Below, one piece after another: positions 24,178 through 27,665 of a stretch of 27,665 nucleotides of DNA. The notes below the pieces were generated by a model. That model saw only the letters and a list, made by a program, of their open reading frames with translations, made no database searches and had not been told where the DNA came from. The position numbers were made by a program, and so were the translations under genes. This stretch comes from JBDUDR01 sp040002845 (lineage in GTDB: Bacteria; Actinomycetota; Actinomycetes; Propionibacteriales; Nocardioidaceae). The number at the start of each line of letters is the position of its first letter. Within the stretch, counting starts at the first letter, position 1. The stretch spans positions 1 to 27,665 of the forward strand of contig JBDUDR010000021.1 of assembly GCA_040002845.1 (NCBI GenBank), given 5' to 3'.

Positions 24178-25056
24178 TCAGGCCGATGTGGGCAACGCGG
24201 CGCGTACAGCGGGTGCCACCTCGGCCGCGAAGATGGCGAGTTGCTGCTCTCGGTCGTCGTTCGGCCAGAACGTGAAACCGTTCATGCCATGCTCGTGAAC
24301 GATCGTCACGAGCTGGTCTATCCACTGCCGTACCGAGCCCTGGAACGGCTCGGCACTCTCCGGAGCGATCATGCCGCCAACGTTGTAGACCTTGCGAATG
24401 GCTGCAGGATCGCGGCCCGCAGCCGAAGCGGCGTCGTCGATGCGGGCGACGGCATCCGGAAGCTTGTCCAACCCCAGGAACCCGAGCGAAGGGATCCAGC
24501 CGTCGGCCTTGCTGCCGGTCAGTGCGAGCATCCGGGGTCGGTAGGCTCCCAGCCAGATGCCCAGGCCGGGTGCGGCTGGCGGGCCGGGGTGAGCGCCCTT
24601 GACCTGGTAGTGCGTCCCACCGGCTCGGACGGACCGATCGCCGCTCCAGAGGGCCCGGATCACGTCTATCGCTTCGTCGAGGGCGTCGACCGCTTCCTTG
24701 CCGTTGCGGCGAGGGCCGCCGAAAGCAGCAATGGCATCCCAGAATGCGCCCGCGCCCAGACCGAGCTGCACACGGCCGCCGGACAACAGAGCGAGACTCG
24801 CGGTGGCCTTGGCGAGCACGGCGGGTGGACGCAACGGCAGGTTCGCCACCGTCGGCACGAGCGTGACGCGTTCGGTGCAAGCGGCGAGGAACGTCAGCAG
24901 GGTCCACGCGTCGTAGAACGCCGACTGGTAGGGGTGGTCCTGGATGGTGATGTAGTCCAGCCCCGATGCGTCGACCTGCTGGGCAAGCCGAAGCGGATAG
25001 TGCGGGTCTTCCCACACCGGGTCGACGTTCGCGCCGAGCAACACCGGCAGCGCCAT
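24178..25056 (-). CDS. LLM-class (F420-dependent) oxidoreductase
   Basis: A 292-residue luciferase-like TIM-barrel flavin or F420 enzyme. Typical sequence: the start LPVLLGANVDPVW, GLDYITIQDHPYQ, TERVTLVPTVANLPLRPPAVLAKA as in the family, GGRVQLGLGAGAF (92-104) and PGLGIWLGAYRPRML (163-177). GGAGG lies 7 bases upstream of ATG 25056. The substrate is unknown. It lies downstream of the FAD oxidoreductase pseudogene and about 100 bp upstream of kimA, all on the minus strand. F420 use is inferred from its actinobacterial type. Confidence 0.88.
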   Translation of the reverse strand: MALPVLLGANVDPVWEDPHYPLRLAQQVDASGLDYITIQDHPYQSAFYDAWTLLTFLAACTERVTLVPTVANLPLRPPAVLAKATASLALLSGGRVQLGLGAGAFWDAIAAFGGPRRNGKEAVDALDEAIDVIRALWSGDRSVRAGGTHYQVKGAHPGPPAAPGLGIWLGAYRPRMLALTGSKADGWIPSLGFLGLDKLPDAVARIDDAASAAGRDPAAIRKVYNVGGMIAPESAEPFQGSVRQWIDQLVTIVHEHGMNGFTFWPNDDREQQLAIFAAEVAPAVRAALPTSA

Positions 25057-25057
25057 G

Positions 25058-26021
25058 TCAAACCTCCAGTTCCCGGGCCAAACACGATACGCAGGTCAGC
25101 GTGGGACTTGCGCTGCCACATTGAAGAACTGGGCATAGCGGTCGATCATCATGTCGCGACCCCGCCTTGTTCGCGTCGATGGCCGCGATGTCCCCAAGAG
25201 CGTAGACGTGGTCGAAGCCCACTACTTGCAGGTGGGGCGTGACCTCGACGTAGCCGTCGCGAGTGCGGGCCGCCGCGAGGTCACCGGCTAGGTAGTTGGT
25301 CGCGGGCGCGACCCCGTAGCAGCGAAACCAGATGTCGGCCTCGATCCGCGTTCCGGCGGTGTTGGCAACCGCGAAGGGCTTCAACTCACAAGCAGCGGTG
25401 TCTGGCAGGCCAGTGAGCTCGGCGCCTAACACTCGCTCCACTCCGAGGTCGTCGAGCTGACGGTTGAGTTCGTCTCGCAGCCGATGGTCGTACGGTCCGG
25501 GCAGGATCTCGTCGCATGCATCGACCAGGACGATGTGCTTGTCCGGCCATGCCGCCGCGATTCACCGGCAAGTTCGAGCCCGACCGCGCCAGCACCCAGC
25601 AGCATGACCCGGCGAGCCTGTGCGAGGTTGGCGTGCACGGAATCGTAATGAGCGACAGCGTCGGCGCTGTCGAGCCGGTCGGTCTTCGCCGGGAAGGGGT
25701 ACGTCGAGCCAGTCGCCAGGATCAGGAAGTTGCGGCTGAGTCGCTGCCCGGAGGCGAGGAGGACCCCTCGGCGTCGACCCTCACCGCTTGGTCGCGCACG
25801 ACCGTACCGTTTGCGAGCAGGTGGTCATAGGGCAGGAAAATGCGATCCGGCCAGGTCGGGTCGACCAGTGCACGCAACGCAGCAACGTTGTGTTGAAAAG
25901 CGTCTTTAGGTTCCACGAGGATCACGTCGGCGTCCTCATCGAGTGCCTTGGCGGCGCCGACGCCGCCGTAGCCACCGCCGATGACCACCACAGCGGGCCG
26001 TCTGGGTGCGGACGCGATCAT
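25058..26021 (-). pseudogene. Frameshifted and truncated NAD(P)/FAD-dependent oxidoreductase
   Basis: An AIF/NDH-2-like flavoprotein spread over three frames. It starts at ATG 26021 (AGGAG 5 nt upstream) with the FAD-binding motif VVVIGGGYGGVGAAKAL. The frame shifts near 25764-25767 (a run of four G on the coding strand), where GVLLASGQRLSRNFLILATG continues in another frame, and through the NAD-binding motif VMLLGAGAVGLELAGE. It shifts again near 25560-25563, after which HIVLVDACDEILPGPYDHRL and VERVLGAELTGLPD continue in a third frame as far as VYALGDIAAIDANKAG (about 25160). The normal C-terminal part is missing; an unrelated-looking frame (MMIDRYAQFFNVAAQ, 25152 to stop 25096) follows. 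Both shifts act like one-base losses. Sequencing error cannot be excluded for them, but not for the missing end. It is divergent from marR, a common arrangement for a repressor and its target. Confidence 0.8.
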
Positions 26022-26084
26022 CGCCACTCCTGTTCTGTCGATCCCGGCGGGCCCGGAGACGCTTCCTGACCGCATTATCTTTGA

Positions 26085-26138
26085 GGTTTCACAATAATCA
26101 TATCTCCTGAATGATTTGCTCAGTGATATGGTTGGGGC
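26085..26138. promoter_or_regulatory. AT-rich divergent region with inverted repeat, candidate MarR operator
   Basis: The gap between the pseudogene start (26021) and marR (26139) is strikingly AT-rich compared with the rest. CATATC at 26099-26104 and GATATG at 26125-26130 are exact complements 26 bp apart centre to centre, and ATCAT (26097-26101) and ATGAT (26110-26114) form another pair. MarR repressors commonly bind such sites and control both themselves and a divergent gene. The exact site is not determined. Confidence 0.35.
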
Positions 26139-26603
26139 ATGAGCATGCCGGCAGATCAGACGACGGCCGTTGACCGGCTCGGGTTCCTGCTTGCCCGGCA
26201 CGGCCAGATCATGAACGTGCGCCTTCGCCAAGCGCTGAGCGTGTCCGGTCTGAGCCCCCGCCAGGGTGCGACCTTGATGCGCCTGGCCCGGTGCGGCGCC
26301 ACGAGTCAGCAGGCGCTCATCGAAGTGCTTTCGGTCGATGCGAGCGCACTAGTGGCGATCCTCAACGACCTGGAGCGTGACGGACTCGCCGAACGCCGTC
26401 GGGACCCGGCGGACCGCCGTCGACACATCGTGGAGATCACCCCGGCCGGTGCGGAGGCAGTAGGCGCTGTCGAGAGCGCGATCGCCGACGTCGAACGGGA
26501 TGCCTTCGCCGATCTCGACGACGCAGAGATCGCGCAGCTGCAGTGGCTGCTTGGCCGCGTGCGCACTCGCCCCGATCAGACCGCTTGCGGCCAAGACGAC
26601 TGA
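26139..26603 (+). CDS. MarR-family transcriptional regulator
   Basis: A 154-residue winged-helix regulator. The sequence shows helix 1-2 (RLGFLLARHGQIMNVRLRQ), the recognition region SQQALIEVLSVDASALVAIL (about 56-75), the wing RRRDPADRRRHIVEITPAG (86-104, with the family's DPADRR motif) and a C-terminal dimerisation helix. It starts at ATG 26139 preceded by GGTTGGGG. It is divergent from the FAD oxidoreductase pseudogene, its probable former target. The ligand is unknown. Confidence 0.9.
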   Translation: MSMPADQTTAVDRLGFLLARHGQIMNVRLRQALSVSGLSPRQGATLMRLARCGATSQQALIEVLSVDASALVAILNDLERDGLAERRRDPADRRRHIVEITPAGAEAVGAVESAIADVERDAFADLDDAEIAQLQWLLGRVRTRPDQTACGQDD

Positions 26604-26689
26604 CCAACACCGCCGCGACTGCTCGCCGAGGTGGAGGACATGCGCGGGTGGTCGGTGACTGACTCGCGGCACGACGGCATAGTGGGAGC

Positions 26690-27589
26690 GTGGACCGCGC
26701 TGCCGCCGAAGACTGGATCCGCGCGCACGTCGAACCCGTCGGCACCATCGAAACGGCGCACGAGCGGTCCTGGGCGACGGTGCTGCGCGTGCCGCTCACC
26801 GACGGTGTTGCCTGGTTCAAGGCGTGCGCGCCGGTGCAGGCATTCGAGCCGCGGCTCACGGCGTGCCTCTTCGCCCGGTGGCCCGACCGCGTCGCCGAGG
26901 TGCTCGGTCACGACGAGGAACGGGCGTGGCTTCTCCTCGCCGACGCGGGCACGCCGATCAGCGTGGTCGGTAATCCGCCCGGGGCGTGGCGCGTGGCGTT
27001 GCCGCTGTACGCCGAGCTCCAGCGCGGCGAGGCCGCACACACGCACGAACACCTGAAACACCACGTCCCGGACCTTCGGGTCGCGACCTTACCCGCGCAC
27101 TACGACGACCTCTTGCAGCGGGATCTGCCGCTCGCGGGCGACGAGATCGTTCGGCTGCGCCGTTTTGCGGCGCGCTTTGCGGAGCTGTGCGGCGAGCTCG
27201 CCGCAAACGATGTACCGGAGACGGTTCAGCACGACGACCTCCACATGGCGAACGTTTACGCACAGGGCGAGCGGCTGCGCCTGCTCGACTGGGGCGACGC
27301 GTCGATCTCGCACCCCTTCGCGTCGCTCGTCGTCACGTTCCGGTTCCTCGAGGAGACCAACCACCTGCCACCAACCGACCCGTGGTTCGCGCGGCTCCGC
27401 GACGCGTATTTGGAGCCGTGGGGTCGCGGTCTCGCCGACACGTTCGCGCTTGCCATCCGCGTCGGCACATTCGCGCACACGTTCGCCCACGCCCGGCAGT
27501 GGGACGCACTTCCCGACGAGGCACGCCCCGAGTTCGACAAGACGTTCCCAATCGTGCTGCGGCGCGCCGTCGCTCAGACCCTCGAGTGA
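26690..27589 (+). CDS. APH-family (aminoglycoside phosphotransferase-like) small-molecule kinase
   Basis: A 299-residue kinase-like protein. The catalytic motif QHDDLHMANVY (180-190) has Asp183 as catalytic base and Asn188 for metal; LDWGDASISHP (199-209) has Asp200 for magnesium. Lys44 in VAWFKACAP is the probable ATP lysine. It belongs to the broad APH/choline kinase group; most chromosomal members are not resistance enzymes, so the substrate is open. GTG 26690 is chosen, though GGGAG lies only 1 nt upstream. It lies 86 bp after marR on the same strand. Confidence 0.82.
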   Translation: MDRAAAEDWIRAHVEPVGTIETAHERSWATVLRVPLTDGVAWFKACAPVQAFEPRLTACLFARWPDRVAEVLGHDEERAWLLLADAGTPISVVGNPPGAWRVALPLYAELQRGEAAHTHEHLKHHVPDLRVATLPAHYDDLLQRDLPLAGDEIVRLRRFAARFAELCGELAANDVPETVQHDDLHMANVYAQGERLRLLDWGDASISHPFASLVVTFRFLEETNHLPPTDPWFARLRDAYLEPWGRGLADTFALAIRVGTFAHTFAHARQWDALPDEARPEFDKTFPIVLRRAVAQTLE

Positions 27590-27665
27590 GCCGGTCGGAT
27601 TGCTAAGGCCAACGATGCGGTATCGAACTCACCGTAGTCAGCAGTGCTGAACTCGATGCCGTAGA

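Noticed and set aside
24059..25015. 318-codon minus-strand frame overlapping the LLM-class gene
   Set aside because: An arginine/proline-rich out-of-frame shadow of the well-supported LLM oxidoreductase.

Overview
The window is high-GC DNA from an actinobacterium. The gene order peroxiredoxin / acyl-CoA ligase / DUF3052 / aceE / PucR-type regulator / fabD / fabH / acpP / fabF / accD / DUF3145 is the conserved actinobacterial pyruvate dehydrogenase and type II fatty acid synthase neighbourhood. It looks like the Streptomyces fasR-fabD-fabH-acpP-fabF cluster with a mycobacterial-style accD6 at its end. Frequent GTG starts, 4-bp stop/start overlaps and LLM/F420-type genes fit. I lean towards Propionibacteriales/Nocardioidaceae, but this is inference.

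Left third (1-5.7 kb): a minus-strand run (DUF3052, acyl-CoA ligase, peroxiredoxin) diverges from aceE, the E1 subunit of pyruvate dehydrogenase. The roughly 290-bp divergent promoter region carries an 11-bp perfect inverted repeat. A convergent gap follows aceE and holds two repeat elements, and a minus-strand HhH-PHP phosphoesterase gene follows it.

Core (7-13.6 kb): a PucR-type FasR regulator, then fabD-fabH-acpP-fabF-accD on the plus strand. Together they make acetyl-CoA (aceE), carboxylate it (accD), load malonate on ACP (fabD) and start and extend acyl chains (fabH, fabF). FabD carries a C-terminal biotinyl/lipoyl-like domain whose acceptor lysine position is arginine. Arrays of three 21-bp repeats, in opposite orientation, lie at both ends of the block, after aceE and after accD.

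Middle (13.6-18.9 kb): DUF3145, then a tightly overlapped MoxR ATPase - DUF58 - VWA membrane protein operon. Two plus-strand single-pass membrane proteins diverge from it; the first looks like a kinase N-lobe that lost its ATP-binding residues. A roughly 60-bp hairpin-forming element directly follows the stop codon of this pseudokinase-like gene. A related copy follows the PHP gene in the same relative orientation.

Right third (18.9-27.7 kb): a 5'-truncated sugar-dehydrogenase remnant and a small secreted protein; a potassium unit of a KimA-type importer with a short KdpD lacking its N-terminal sensory domain and KdpE; an LLM-class oxidoreductase; a frameshifted FAD oxidoreductase pseudogene divergent from a MarR regulator; and an APH-family kinase. 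This part has the look of accessory, decaying sequence. No RNA genes, CRISPR arrays, insertion sequences or phage genes were recognised.
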